Of a stretch of DNA of 64,000 nucleotides, positions 55,927 through 64,000 are shown in pieces (positions within the stretch are counted from its first letter, which is position 1; each line of letters opens with the position of its first letter). Location of the stretch: contig NC_009976.1 in assembly GCF_000018585.1 (NCBI RefSeq), positions 1,481,941 to 1,545,940 of the forward strand, given 5' to 3'. The DNA is from Prochlorococcus marinus str. MIT 9211 (GTDB lineage: Bacteria > Cyanobacteriota > Cyanobacteriia > PCC-6307 > Cyanobiaceae). The translations under genes and the position numbers were made by a program. The notes under the pieces are model-generated. The model saw only the letters and a program-made list of their open reading frames with translations. It was not told the origin of the DNA and ran no database searches.

Positions 55927-57480
55927 ATGGTAAACATCCCCATCCTTAAAACAACAAAAGAACTTGAGCTTTGGCATCAGGAACAAAAAGCAGAAATTTA
56001 TTTTGTTCCAACAATGGGAGCCCTGCATGAAGGTCATAGCAAACTCATCCAGTCTGCAAATGCCATCAAAAAAGATAGGCCTGGCGTGATTCTGGTCAGC
56101 ATTTTTATCAATCCCCTACAATTTGGACTAAATGAAGATTTTGAAAAATATCCACGTGCATTAGATCAAGATGCCAGCCTGGCTTATGCAGCTGGTGCCA
56201 ATGCTATCTGGGCACCTGATTATGAAGACGTGTTCCCTGGAGGTGCTAAGTCACACTTCCAAATAAAGGTCCCTGAAACACTTCAATCTCAGTTATGTGG
56301 AGCATCCAGAAAAGGCCATTTTGATGGTGTAGCCACTGTAATAATAAGACTTTTACAATTTACAAGGCCTAAAATTATTTTTCTTGGTGAAAAAGATTGG
56401 CAGCAATTAGTCATTATTCGTCAACTAATCAATGATCTCGGGATCACAACCAAAGTTCAAGGGGTGCCTACTGCCAGGGATCAGAATGGACTTGCGTTCA
56501 GTTCAAGGAATAGTTACTTAAAGCAAAATGATGTTTGCAAAGCTATTAGCTTGCCCAAGACCCTGATGCAGGCAGCAAAAGACTTTAAAAGGCAAAAATC
56601 TATTAATGTAAGAAATATAGAATCTTCTTTAGAAAAAAATGGTTTAGAAGTTGAATATGTAGAAACTGTCGACCCAAAGTTCCTAACTTCTATTAATCAT
56701 GCTAAAAATTTATCCTTACTTGCTGCAGCCGTCCGTTGTGGAGAGACACGTTTAATAGATCACGTTTTTTTAATGTCACGCAATCCAATTGTTGCCATAG
56801 ATGGACCTGCAGGGGCTGGCAAAAGCACAGTTACTCGAGCATTTGCAAAGAAGCTTGGCCTTCTTTATTTAGACACAGGTGCAATGTATAGAGCTGTTAC
56901 CTGGCTGATCATCAAAAAAGGAATAGATCTTAAAGATGATGAAGGCCTCTCACAATCATTAAAAGAATTAAACCTAGAATTCAAGGTCTCTCAATTAGAA
57001 GAGCAAAATGTTTTTCTTAATGGAAAAAATATCACTAAAGAAATTCGTTCCCCAGAGATTACAGAAAAAGTGCCTTTAGTTGCATCTAAAAGTATTGTAA
57101 GGAAAATACTAACAATCCAACAAAAGGCATTAGGTAAAGACGGAGGACTTGTTGCCGAAGGGAGAGACATTGGTACTACTGTTTTCCCTGATGCTGAGTT
57201 AAAAGTTTTTCTTACAGCAAGTCCAAAAGAAAGAGCAAAAAGGCGATCAATAGACCTTAAGAATAAAGGATTTACTGTCCCTAATTTATTAGACTTAGAG
57301 AAGCAAATTAAAGAGCGTGATCAAATAGATAGTAGTAGAAAAATTGCACCTCTTTTAAAATCAGAAGAAGCGATAGAGTTGGTTACTGATGGAATGAGTA
57401 TAGAAGAAGTAATTGATTCTTTAGTAAAGATGTTTCGTTTGGAAATTCCTGAAGAGGTGTGGCCTACCCCTATTCTCTAA
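55927..57480 (+). CDS. panC/cmk: Bifunctional pantoate-beta-alanine ligase / cytidylate kinase
   Basis: 517 residues in two enzymes. PanC (about 1-280): FVPTMGALHEGHSKLI (HIGH-like), FINPLQFGLNEDFEKYPR, FLGEKDWQQLVIIRQL and SSRNSYL, making pantothenate for CoA. Cmk (about 283-510): VAIDGPAGAGKSTVTRAFAKKLG, YLDTGAMYRAVTW, EGRDIGTTVFPDAELKVFLTA, and KERDQIDSSRKIAPL, phosphorylating CMP/dCMP. The fusion is characteristic of cyanobacteria and both active sites appear intact. The 3' end overlaps the convergent phosphatase gene by 11 bp. Confidence 0.97.
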   Translation: MVNIPILKTTKELELWHQEQKAEIYFVPTMGALHEGHSKLIQSANAIKKDRPGVILVSIFINPLQFGLNEDFEKYPRALDQDASLAYAAGANAIWAPDYEDVFPGGAKSHFQIKVPETLQSQLCGASRKGHFDGVATVIIRLLQFTRPKIIFLGEKDWQQLVIIRQLINDLGITTKVQGVPTARDQNGLAFSSRNSYLKQNDVCKAISLPKTLMQAAKDFKRQKSINVRNIESSLEKNGLEVEYVETVDPKFLTSINHAKNLSLLAAAVRCGETRLIDHVFLMSRNPIVAIDGPAGAGKSTVTRAFAKKLGLLYLDTGAMYRAVTWLIIKKGIDLKDDEGLSQSLKELNLEFKVSQLEEQNVFLNGKNITKEIRSPEITEKVPLVASKSIVRKILTIQQKALGKDGGLVAEGRDIGTTVFPDAELKVFLTASPKERAKRRSIDLKNKGFTVPNLLDLEKQIKERDQIDSSRKIAPLLKSEEAIELVTDGMSIEEVIDSLVKMFRLEIPEEVWPTPIL

Positions 57481-57937
57481 GTTCATATAATAGACCACTT
57501 ATAGCATCCTCTAAAAGATCTAATACTTCTTCAAAACCTTTTTCTCCTCCATAATAAGGATCTGGAACTTCAATTAGTTCGGTATTTTTTGCATAACTAA
57601 GTAAAGGAATTATTTTTGCTTTATCTGGACAATTAATTTCTTTCGCCAAAGACTTAACATCGGCTAGATTTGCATTATCCATTGTGAGAATTAAATCAAA
57701 TTCTTCAAAATCTTTCAATGATATTTGCCTCGCCCTGCTGTTTATAGTGATTCCTCTTCGTAAAGCTGCATCCCTCATTCTTGCGTCTGCTAAGCGTCCA
57801 ACATGCCATCCACCAGTCCCTGCTGAGTCAACCAGATAGTGTTCCGAAGTATCCTTTGTTTGATACAAAAAAACAGCTTCTGCTGCTGGGGAACGACATA
57901 TATTACCAAGACACACAAATAACAGTTTTTTAGCCAT
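57470..57937 (-). CDS. Low-molecular-weight protein-tyrosine phosphatase
   Basis: 155 residues. P-loop VCLGNICRSP at residues 8-17 gives the CX5R signature (Cys9, Arg15); the general acid Asp is in VPDPYYGGEKGFEEVLDLLEDA (in part: DPYYGG). It dephosphorylates tyrosine or arginine-type phosphoproteins; in bacteria it often acts on exopolysaccharide kinases (Wzb) or in stress responses, but the partner here is unknown. Complete fold, normal length. Confidence 0.95.
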   Translation of the reverse strand: MAKKLLFVCLGNICRSPAAEAVFLYQTKDTSEHYLVDSAGTGGWHVGRLADARMRDAALRRGITINSRARQISLKDFEEFDLILTMDNANLADVKSLAKEINCPDKAKIIPLLSYAKNTELIEVPDPYYGGEKGFEEVLDLLEDAISGLLYELRE

Positions 57938-58051
57938 AGCAAAATTAATCGTTCTAAGCCAAGTATTTATAATGAACTAATTTACTATTAAATAGAGTTG
58001 AGTGATAAAGAAAGATAAAAAATGCATACTTGGGAAGAACAGAGAGTATTG

Positions 58052-58825
58052 CTATAAATCAAAAAGAACCTTATGTATGTATTGTTCTGTCCAATCTTTG
58101 CCAAAAAAACGAGCGAGCATTCCTCTAGCAGGATCTTTTTCCGCTCTGTAATTAATATAAGCTTTTTGACCAGAAAGAATTTCTAATGATCTTTCCTTAG
58201 AAACTTCTTGAGCATCTGAAATTAAATCAATATAAAGAGTAAGATACTCCTGAAATGCTGGCCTAATTACTTTAGAAATCAATTTAGAGCCTTGATCATC
58301 TAAAGGCAGGCGAGTCCATAAAAAACCTGGAGAAAAAAAAGTTTCTGCTTCTTGAGGTATTGGACCACCAGAAGGTAATAGAGATTGCCAATGATCATGA
58401 ATTGGAATCAACTTAGACCAAACTTTCTGATTATGAATCTCATCTTTCTTTAATACAGGCTGCAAATCTAATGCCAAAAGATGTCCTGAAGGGAGTGTGA
58501 CAAAGTCTGCTCCAAAAAAGGGAAGTTCAAAATTATGAAATGGATTAATAACTAAGTTTAATACAGATGCAGCTGGACCAGCTTCTATACACGCAGCACG
58601 AGCTTGCCTAATTTTTGTAGTTCTGCAAGCCCAAGTAAGGGCTTTAACTTTAATTTGATTATTCTTAAATTTAATCGTTTCCTCTTTAGTAAGGAATTCT
58701 TCAGGAATAGGGTATGGCTCAATATCAAATAACTCCAAAGCCTTGATGGCATCATCTAGAAATTCAGACCATCTCCATTCAGAAATTTCTAAAGGATCCA
58801 GACTGTTATTTCTCTCTCTTTTCAT
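58052..58825 (-). CDS. pebB: Phycoerythrobilin:ferredoxin oxidoreductase
   Basis: The second bilin reductase: reduces 15,16-dihydrobiliverdin to phycoerythrobilin with ferredoxin. 257 residues of the FDBR family. [21 protein letters not shown]-type block ([15 protein letters not shown]), [36 protein letters not shown] and the final [22 protein letters not shown] (in part) agree closely with PebB. The third gene of ho1-pebA-pebB, 15 bp after pebA. In Prochlorococcus the product goes to the vestigial phycoerythrin III. Confidence 0.96.
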   Translation of the reverse strand: MKRERNNSLDPLEISEWRWSEFLDDAIKALELFDIEPYPIPEEFLTKEETIKFKNNQIKVKALTWACRTTKIRQARAACIEAGPAASVLNLVINPFHNFELPFFGADFVTLPSGHLLALDLQPVLKKDEIHNQKVWSKLIPIHDHWQSLLPSGGPIPQEAETFFSPGFLWTRLPLDDQGSKLISKVIRPAFQEYLTLYIDLISDAQEVSKERSLEILSGQKAYINYRAEKDPARGMLARFFGKDWTEQYIHKVLFDL

Positions 58826-58840
58826 AAATGGTTTTTGATA

Positions 58841-59557
58841 TCAAGTTTTGTCCTTAGCAATACTATGAGGAAACAGGAATTCTTTTAGAAATCGTTCTGA
58901 CCATTGTTTACCAAAATAACTCTTAAACAATCCATGAGCTGGATCATGTGCTGAACTATATATATCATAGGAAATTTGCAATTCTTTTACTCTATTAGGT
59001 TCAATTCTTGAATTATATTTTTTAAAATTATTAGAAATATCAAAATAAGCATTAAGGAATTCTGAGAATACAAATGGCAAAGAAGAACTAGCTTGAAAAA
59101 GATCTCCCTTACATAATAAAACCCATGGTGAAAAGTAATTAGACAAATCATATGCACGAACATTATCTTTGCTATTAAAATCTGAGTAACGGGCTTTTAG
59201 AGATTTTAGTCCTTGGTAATATCTATCAAAATACGACTTCTCTTGTACCAAAGGTTGAAAGTCCAATACTGCTACTAATTTATTTTTAATGCCAAACCAC
59301 AAAAGATCTATACCCATTATTGGTTGTTCGTTCAAATAATCGGGATAAGCGACTGAATTAAAAACCTGAAGTTTATCTCCTACATCCATTCTTGTTACTC
59401 GCCATCGCCTAAAACCTGGTACACTCCATAGCCAACTTCTAATCACTGCATCTTGCTTCTTTGAATAACATTCTTGCAAGCCATCTGGGACTAATAAAAT
59501 CTCACCATGATTAACTATAAGGAGTTTATTTAATTCATCAAGGTAAGGATCAAACAT
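58841..59557 (-). CDS. pebA: 15,16-dihydrobiliverdin:ferredoxin oxidoreductase
   Basis: Reduces biliverdin IX-alpha to 15,16-dihydrobiliverdin. 238 residues starting MFDPYLDELNKLL, with SWLWSVPGFRRWRVTRMD, DKLQVFNSVAYPDYLNEQPIMGIDLLWFG (in part), AVLDFQPLVQEKSYFDRY, and the end HDPAHGLFKSYFGKQWSERFL. Distinguished from PebB by the VPGFRRWRVTR and MGIDLLWFG wording. It passes its product directly to PebB, matching the adjacent gene order. Upstream gene is ho1, 68 bp away. Confidence 0.96.
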   Translation of the reverse strand: MFDPYLDELNKLLIVNHGEILLVPDGLQECYSKKQDAVIRSWLWSVPGFRRWRVTRMDVGDKLQVFNSVAYPDYLNEQPIMGIDLLWFGIKNKLVAVLDFQPLVQEKSYFDRYYQGLKSLKARYSDFNSKDNVRAYDLSNYFSPWVLLCKGDLFQASSSLPFVFSEFLNAYFDISNNFKKYNSRIEPNRVKELQISYDIYSSAHDPAHGLFKSYFGKQWSERFLKEFLFPHSIAKDKT

Positions 59558-59625
59558 TAATAGTTTCTTATCTAATCTATAGATGAAAGGAGTTTCATTT
59601 GATTCATTTGATAAAAAACTAATGC

Positions 59626-60333
59626 TTACTCTGTACTACCTGGACGATTCTTCCTGGTTAGGAATCCAAAGAGAACTTTACCAATTGATGCTATAAGGTT
59701 ACCTTCAAGTTCCTGAAACATATCCATATTACATTTAAAAGCAAAATTAGCTTCATCGACAATTGAGTCTGCCATTTTTTGGGTAATTGGTAGAGAATTA
59801 AGGGTTTGACTATATTTTTTCTTAAAAGTCATTTCATTCTCAATATCATCGAAATTATAAAAGTTCAAACCATTATTATCACTAAGATTCATTGCCTTCT
59901 GAGCAATTTTTTTTAAAATTTGTCCTCCCGAAAGATCTCCTATATATCTTGTATAATGATGTCCAATTAATAGCTCAGGGGATTCTCGAGCAATATTCTG
60001 AATTCGGTCCGCATAAGCATTAGCTGAGGGTGTGGCTTTAATAACATCTAACCAATTATTTCCGCAATAAAATTTCAAATCTTTTTCGAGTGATTCTCTC
60101 CGATTAAGTTCATTAAATCCAATAGGAGCTATTACAGGGTGACCTTCTTTACATAGTCGTCCAACTTCATCCTCCATTACTGAATAAACAAGATATAAAT
60201 CTGCCAGCAAATTTTTATAAGTTGATTTATCTACAACGCCTTTTAAGAAGCAAGTGACAAAGCCAGTATTTTCAGCCATTGTGTGAGACTTTTTCGTTCC
60301 TTCTCTAAGTTGTGTAGCTAGAGCTATGGACAT
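59626..60333 (-). CDS. ho1: Heme oxygenase
   Basis: Opens heme to biliverdin IX-alpha, CO and iron using ferredoxin. 235 residues: ATQLREGTKKSHTMAENTGFV includes the proximal heme-ligand His (SHTMAEN), followed by FLKGVVDKSTYKNLLADLYLVYSVMEDE (in part), and the distal-helix GDLSGGQILKKIAQ. The C-terminus has a basic tail (FLTRKNRPGSTE). It starts the ho1-pebA-pebB group, providing the substrate of PebA. Confidence 0.96.
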   Translation of the reverse strand: MSIALATQLREGTKKSHTMAENTGFVTCFLKGVVDKSTYKNLLADLYLVYSVMEDEVGRLCKEGHPVIAPIGFNELNRRESLEKDLKFYCGNNWLDVIKATPSANAYADRIQNIARESPELLIGHHYTRYIGDLSGGQILKKIAQKAMNLSDNNGLNFYNFDDIENEMTFKKKYSQTLNSLPITQKMADSIVDEANFAFKCNMDMFQELEGNLIASIGKVLFGFLTRKNRPGSTE

Positions 60334-60420
60334 GTGAAAGATTGCAAGAAGAGGAAAGAGACCTCAATATAATATTTACACTCTAATAACCCTTGGGCTA
60401 AAAATGCCAGGACAAAAGAA

Positions 60421-60849
60421 CTAAAAAGAGTTGGAAGGAAACAAATCAAACAAATCTCTGCAAATTGCCTGTAATTGATTCATTTGGTCAGGGTGTGGCA
60501 AATGTGAACCTGTAGGCTGCCAATCCCCTGCTGTTACAAGACGCCATCTTTCACCATCAAAAGTCATTCCTCTTATAAGGATCCCAAGAAGTTTCGGTAA
60601 TGCACCATTCTCTTCGTTAGAAATACTTAACTGAATTAACAGACTTCTACATTGGAGTTTTGGACTCCAACCAGGGAAATGCACTGCTAAGTCAAGACTA
60701 TCCTCTTCAAACCATTCTCTGGTTTCAGGATCATCTCTCCAAGGGCTTAAGTTTAATGATGCAGATGGGAAGTAATTCCTTACAAGGGTTCCTATAGAAG
60801 CAAGAGCCTGCGCAAAGGCAACTGTTTTTCCTTGTTCGACAGCATTCAC
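60421..60849 (-). CDS. Conserved hypothetical protein, 142 residues
   Basis: A soluble protein with several conserved-looking blocks: FAQALASIGTLVRNYFPSASLNLSPWRDDPETREWFEEDS (in part), LAVHFPGWSPKLQCRSLLIQ, GILIRGMTFDGERWRLVTAGDWQPTG (in part) and DLFDLFPSNSF at the end. No catalytic motif recognised. It lies 87 bp upstream of ho1 in the same direction, but there is no clear reason to link it to bilin synthesis. I recall similar proteins only in marine Synechococcus/Prochlorococcus; this is not verified. Confidence 0.75.
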   Translation of the reverse strand: MNAVEQGKTVAFAQALASIGTLVRNYFPSASLNLSPWRDDPETREWFEEDSLDLAVHFPGWSPKLQCRSLLIQLSISNEENGALPKLLGILIRGMTFDGERWRLVTAGDWQPTGSHLPHPDQMNQLQAICRDLFDLFPSNSF

Positions 60850-61018
60850 TTAGATCAACCTCTAGGGTTAAAGCTGCAGATGCCATGCAACTAACCTACA
60901 GGCACATTTATAACTCACCTTTAAAGCGAAGGATCAGTTTTGAAATGCCAATTTATAAAAACTTTGACCAAAAAGACATAACCTCAAGCAATACGTTGCT
61001 GTAGGTAAATTAATCTTT

Positions 61019-62443
61019 ATGGCTGAATTTGAAAAGATCGAAGCACCAACGAAAGGGTCAAAAATCAATTTCGCAAATGGGTCCCCGCAAGTGCCTGACA
61101 ACCCTATTATTCCCTTTATTCGAGGAGATGGGACAGGGATTGATATATGGCCAGCGACTCAGAAAGTAATAGATAGAGCAATATTGAAAGCATATGGAGA
61201 TGATCGTCATATTGAGTGGTTCAAAATTTATGCAGGTGATGAAGCATGTGATCTATATGGCACCTATCAATATCTACCAAATGACACAATCGAGGCAATA
61301 CGCCAATATGGAGTCGCAATAAAAGGACCTCTAACAACTCCAGTGGGAGGAGGAATTAGATCATTAAATGTTGCTCTTAGACAAATCTTTGATCTTTACA
61401 GTTGTGTAAGACCGTGTCGTTACTACCCTGGCACACCTAGTCCTCATAAAAACCCTGAGAATTTAGATGTAATTGTATATAGAGAGAATACAGAAGATAT
61501 ATATGTAGGCATTGAATGGGAAGCTTCAGACCCTCTTTGTAAAAACCTTATTACATATTTAAACGATGAAATTATTCCCTCTAGTAAAACAATAAAAAAT
61601 AGAAAAATACCTGTTAATGCGGGAATAGGAATTAAGCCTGTTAGCAAACATGGTAGTCAAAGGCATATTCGAAAAGCAATACAACATGCACTTAAACTAA
61701 ATGGTAATAAGAGGCACGTGACTTTAGTTCATAAAGGAAATATCATGAAATTTACAGAAGGATCTTTTCGTGACTGGGGTTATGAATTAGCAACTAGCGA
61801 GTTTAGGAATGATTGCATTACAGAAAGAGAGAGTTGGATTCTTGATAATATTAAAAAAAGTCCCAAAATAAGTATTGAAGAGAATGCCAGGAAGATTGAG
61901 CCTGGATTTGAATCACTTACTGCAGAGAAAAAAGAGCTAATCTGCCAAGAAGTTAAAGAAGTGATTCAATCAATTGAAGGTAGCCATGGAAACGATAAAT
62001 GGCGTAAATTGGTGATGGTGGATGACAGAATTGCAGATAGTATTTTTCAACAAATACAAACTCGTCCCGAGGAATATTCAATACTCGCAACCCTTAATCT
62101 AAATGGCGATTATATATCTGATGCTGCTGCTGCGATTGTGGGAGGTCTTGGGATGGCACCTGGAGCAAATATTGGAGATAAAGCTGCCATCTTCGAAGCG
62201 ACTCATGGTACGGCACCTAAACATGCAGGGTTAGATCGTATTAATCCAGGCTCAGTAATCCTTAGTGGGGTCATGATGTTGGAATTCTTAGGCTGGCAAG
62301 AAGCTGGAGATCTAATTACTAACGGATTAAGTCAAGCTATTTCCGATAAGAAAGTGACATACGATCTTGCACGCCTGATGCAACCATCAATAGATCCTTT
62401 AAGCTGTAGCGGATTCGCTAATGCTGTAATTGAAAGATTTTAA
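61019..62443 (+). CDS. icd: NADP-dependent isocitrate dehydrogenase
   Basis: Produces 2-oxoglutarate, the carbon skeleton for ammonium assimilation and the nitrogen-status signal of cyanobacteria. 474 residues: IPFIRGDGTGIDIWPATQ, KGPLTTPVGGGIRSLNVALRQ (in part), VYRENTEDIYVGIEW, LVHKGNIMKFTEGSFRDW, and ATHGTAPKHAGLDRINPGS. An insertion of roughly 50 residues (about 285-335: KISIEENARKIEPGF, ELICQEVKEVIQSIEG) is typical of cyanobacterial Icd. A 169-bp upstream spacer probably carries an NtcA-controlled promoter, but I did not find a perfect GTAN8TAC. Confidence 0.97.
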   Translation: MAEFEKIEAPTKGSKINFANGSPQVPDNPIIPFIRGDGTGIDIWPATQKVIDRAILKAYGDDRHIEWFKIYAGDEACDLYGTYQYLPNDTIEAIRQYGVAIKGPLTTPVGGGIRSLNVALRQIFDLYSCVRPCRYYPGTPSPHKNPENLDVIVYRENTEDIYVGIEWEASDPLCKNLITYLNDEIIPSSKTIKNRKIPVNAGIGIKPVSKHGSQRHIRKAIQHALKLNGNKRHVTLVHKGNIMKFTEGSFRDWGYELATSEFRNDCITERESWILDNIKKSPKISIEENARKIEPGFESLTAEKKELICQEVKEVIQSIEGSHGNDKWRKLVMVDDRIADSIFQQIQTRPEEYSILATLNLNGDYISDAAAAIVGGLGMAPGANIGDKAAIFEATHGTAPKHAGLDRINPGSVILSGVMMLEFLGWQEAGDLITNGLSQAISDKKVTYDLARLMQPSIDPLSCSGFANAVIERF

Positions 62444-62459
62444 ACTTTGATGATTATAG

Positions 62460-63833
62460 TTAATTTTTAGACTCCATTATTTTCCATGAATCTAAAAGTG
62501 TATTTTGATTTCCTAAATTTCCTGGAAATGTAATAATTGGTAGATTTAATTGATTCTTATTATAAGAAGATACAACTGATATTCCAGGAATTATCTGACC
62601 TTTTAGATGAACTAAATCTAACTTTAAACCTTCAGAAAGTAATATATGAGTAGTAATACCACCTTTACTAATAATATAACCTATATCATCAATTACTTCA
62701 GATGATAAAGCTGCCATCACTTGGGCTATGACTAACCCAAAAGTTAATCTTTTAGCACTAGAGTCAAACTTCAACTCTCTCCTAGTTGTATATAGAACCG
62801 GTGTCTTCCCTTGATATAAAATATCCTTGATTTTTATCGCATAGGATTTCTTCAATTCTGATATTAAAGTTTCAGAGCATTCTTCTTCTAAGATTCTCCT
62901 AATCTTATCTAAGGGTAATTCAACTCCAATGCATGCATTTTCTGTAAGTAGTCGTTCTAGCTGATCATCTGCAAGTTGAACATGTGAACCTACTAAAACT
63001 AGTCCAGGTCTAGGCTTATTAAACCTATTTTTGACTCTTAGATCTGAAAAATTCTTAATCGAATTAGAGCTGGAATCAATCTTTGATATCGCATTTAGTA
63101 AACTTGCAGCAGATCGAAAAAGGAACCTCTTTTTACCCTTTAAAGTTTTGATTGCAAAAGCAAATACATCAAGATGCTTAGGCAAGTTAGCATTAACAAC
63201 AACCATTTCATTACAAGATAATTTACTTAAAAAAGTAAGAAGATTTTTCATCCCACTTTCGGAGCTTATTGCTTGTTCAAGATCTGAAATTGAAATAGAA
63301 GATACATTATTTTGAACAATGCTTCCTTTGCTTTTCTCCTGAAGCCATTTAGGCAAATAACTTGTTGAGTATCCAAAGACCTTATCCCTGGCAAAAATAC
63401 TTTTATGTACAGGAATACCATCTAAAAGATGTACATCATCAACAGTAGTTCTACCTCCTTCAAAAAAAGCAGGTACATGAAAAGTTGCATCGAAAGGTCC
63501 TAATTCTTCGTTTAAAATATACGGTTCTAATATGCCATGACCTCTAAGGGTTGAATCACCACGACTAATAAATAAAACATCTTCAGTCTTAATAGATGTC
63601 TTTTTTAACGCGCGTAAAAGTGATTGGCAAATTTCTTTAGTGCGTGCTTCTACAATATAGGGAGATAGTGAACGTGTATTGGCTAATAAAAAAAGTAATG
63701 GTGAGGATAGTTTCAGTGATCTAAGAATTGTTTCTTCATCTAAAGTTAAAAGTAAAGGGCAATCAAATACAGTTTGTGATCCAGTTGGATCATCATCAAA
63801 TACAATGATTTTTTTAAAGTTATTGTTAATCAA
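62460..63833 (-). CDS. Four-carbon acid sugar kinase family protein (DUF1537)
   Basis: 457 residues. The N-terminal domain starts IIVFDDDPTGSQTVFDCPLLLTL (in part: FDDDPTGSQT, substrate site), with FISRGDSTLRGHGILEPY and FHVPAFFEGGRTTVDDVHLL. The C-terminal nucleotide-binding domain has DIGYIISKGGITTHILLSEGL and the final GIS-VVS-Y and ITFPGNLGNQNTL segments. Characterised members phosphorylate threonate, erythronate or 2-oxo-tetronate. It follows the FMN-dependent hydroxy-acid dehydrogenase gene by 31 bp, same strand, suggesting one pathway that oxidises and phosphorylates a sugar acid. Substrate unknown. Confidence 0.92.
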   Translation of the reverse strand: MINNNFKKIIVFDDDPTGSQTVFDCPLLLTLDEETILRSLKLSSPLLFLLANTRSLSPYIVEARTKEICQSLLRALKKTSIKTEDVLFISRGDSTLRGHGILEPYILNEELGPFDATFHVPAFFEGGRTTVDDVHLLDGIPVHKSIFARDKVFGYSTSYLPKWLQEKSKGSIVQNNVSSISISDLEQAISSESGMKNLLTFLSKLSCNEMVVVNANLPKHLDVFAFAIKTLKGKKRFLFRSAASLLNAISKIDSSSNSIKNFSDLRVKNRFNKPRPGLVLVGSHVQLADDQLERLLTENACIGVELPLDKIRRILEEECSETLISELKKSYAIKIKDILYQGKTPVLYTTRRELKFDSSAKRLTFGLVIAQVMAALSSEVIDDIGYIISKGGITTHILLSEGLKLDLVHLKGQIIPGISVVSSYNKNQLNLPIITFPGNLGNQNTLLDSWKIMESKN

Positions 63834-63864
63834 TCCTTTTAAAACTCACCTGAAAAGTATATGC

Positions 63865-64000
63865 CTAAGCCCAGCTTGGTGGAATAGTTACAAACGACCT
63901 ATCTAGCTTTTTAACAGAATCACATCCTAATAATTTCATTGTACGCAAAATATCAGTTTTAATAATCTCTATTGCCTTAGCCACACCAGGGCCACCACCA
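63865..64000 (-). CDS. FMN-dependent alpha-hydroxy-acid dehydrogenase, C-terminal fragment
   Basis: The minus strand at the window end encodes the last 44 residues of a protein: GGGPGVAKAIEIIKTDILRT, LLGCDSVKKLDRSFVTIPP and WA before the stop. The GxGPGVxxAIEIIxxDIxxxMxLxGC pattern is the final helix region of the FMN-dependent lactate/glycolate oxidase family (LldD, GlcO). The rest, including the active-site His and FMN motifs, is outside. Which hydroxy acid it uses cannot be told. It is probably cotranscribed with the sugar-acid kinase downstream. Confidence 0.85.
   Translation of the reverse strand, partial: GGGPGVAKAIEIIKTDILRTMKLLGCDSVKKLDRSFVTIPPSWA

Noticed and set aside
60850-61018. 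NtcA site upstream of icd
   Set aside because: I looked for GTA-N8-TAC, expected for icd in some cyanobacteria, and found no perfect match in the 169-bp spacer.
1-64000. Mobile elements, prophage, restriction or CRISPR systems
   Set aside because: No transposase, integrase, phage structural gene, cas gene or repeat-spacer array is seen; the lone HNH gene belongs to a housekeeping-like solitary family.

Overview
This window looks like the chromosome of a marine picocyanobacterium, most probably a low-light Prochlorococcus. The reasons are photosystem I genes (psaI, psaL, psaD), a cyanobacterial NDH-1 subunit (ndhN), heme oxygenase with pebA and pebB but no phycobilisome genes in view, a cyanobacterial-type gshA, a panC-cmk fusion, AT-rich DNA and very short spacers. 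The genus is inferred from gene content and protein wording; no database was searched. I see no insertion sequence, prophage, CRISPR array or rRNA gene.

Layout. 1-3.8 kb: two cell-wall enzymes facing away from each other (a class A beta-lactamase-family protein cut by the window edge, and an NlpC/P60 peptidase), a membrane-anchored glycosyltransferase, a HEAT-repeat protein, then psaI-psaL with a clear terminator. 4-7.3 kb: tRNA-Ser, alr, an HNH nuclease, prfA and rpmE. 7.3-22.4 kb: the large ribosomal protein/secY/rpoA cluster, all on the minus strand, from rplC down to rpsI. 22.8-25.5 kb: ndhN, tRNA-Gln, a HAD phosphatase and recA behind a perfect cyanobacterial LexA box. 25.5-35.5 kb: a decayed DinG-type helicase, tyrA, a CrtD-like carotenoid oxidoreductase, a fructosamine-kinase homologue, a CURT1-like thylakoid protein, a JAMM protease next to MoeB-rhodanese, a duplicated corrinoid adenosyltransferase, larE and speD. 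35.5-43.5 kb: recF, tRNA-Arg, a GNAT protein, ppc, gshA, trpE, psaD. 43.6-52.3 kb: a histidine kinase, rodA, mrp, hemF, a wall amidase, a cytochrome b6 heme-assembly factor, an RNase D-like exonuclease and a lipid-A-disaccharide-synthase-like protein whose gene runs up to an antisense tRNA-Cys. 52.3-54.7 kb: a sparsely coding stretch with structured RNA candidates and small proteins. 54.7-64 kb: purM, panC-cmk, a low-molecular-weight phosphatase, ho1-pebA-pebB, icd, a four-carbon acid sugar kinase and the end of an FMN-dependent hydroxy-acid dehydrogenase.

The most interesting signal is in the gene-poor stretch. On the minus strand at 53066-53123 there is a compact unit consisting of a -10 box at the right distance, a hairpin whose loop carries the 11-nt core of the cyanobacterial small RNA Yfr1, and a GC-rich hairpin followed by six T residues. 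It is not in the gene context I recall for Yfr1. About 200 bp away lie two perfect hairpins back to back. Also notable are recF and the LpxB-like gene, each of which has an ATC codon where homologues start with ATG, and the JAMM/MoeB pair, which resembles sulfur-carrier processing modules.
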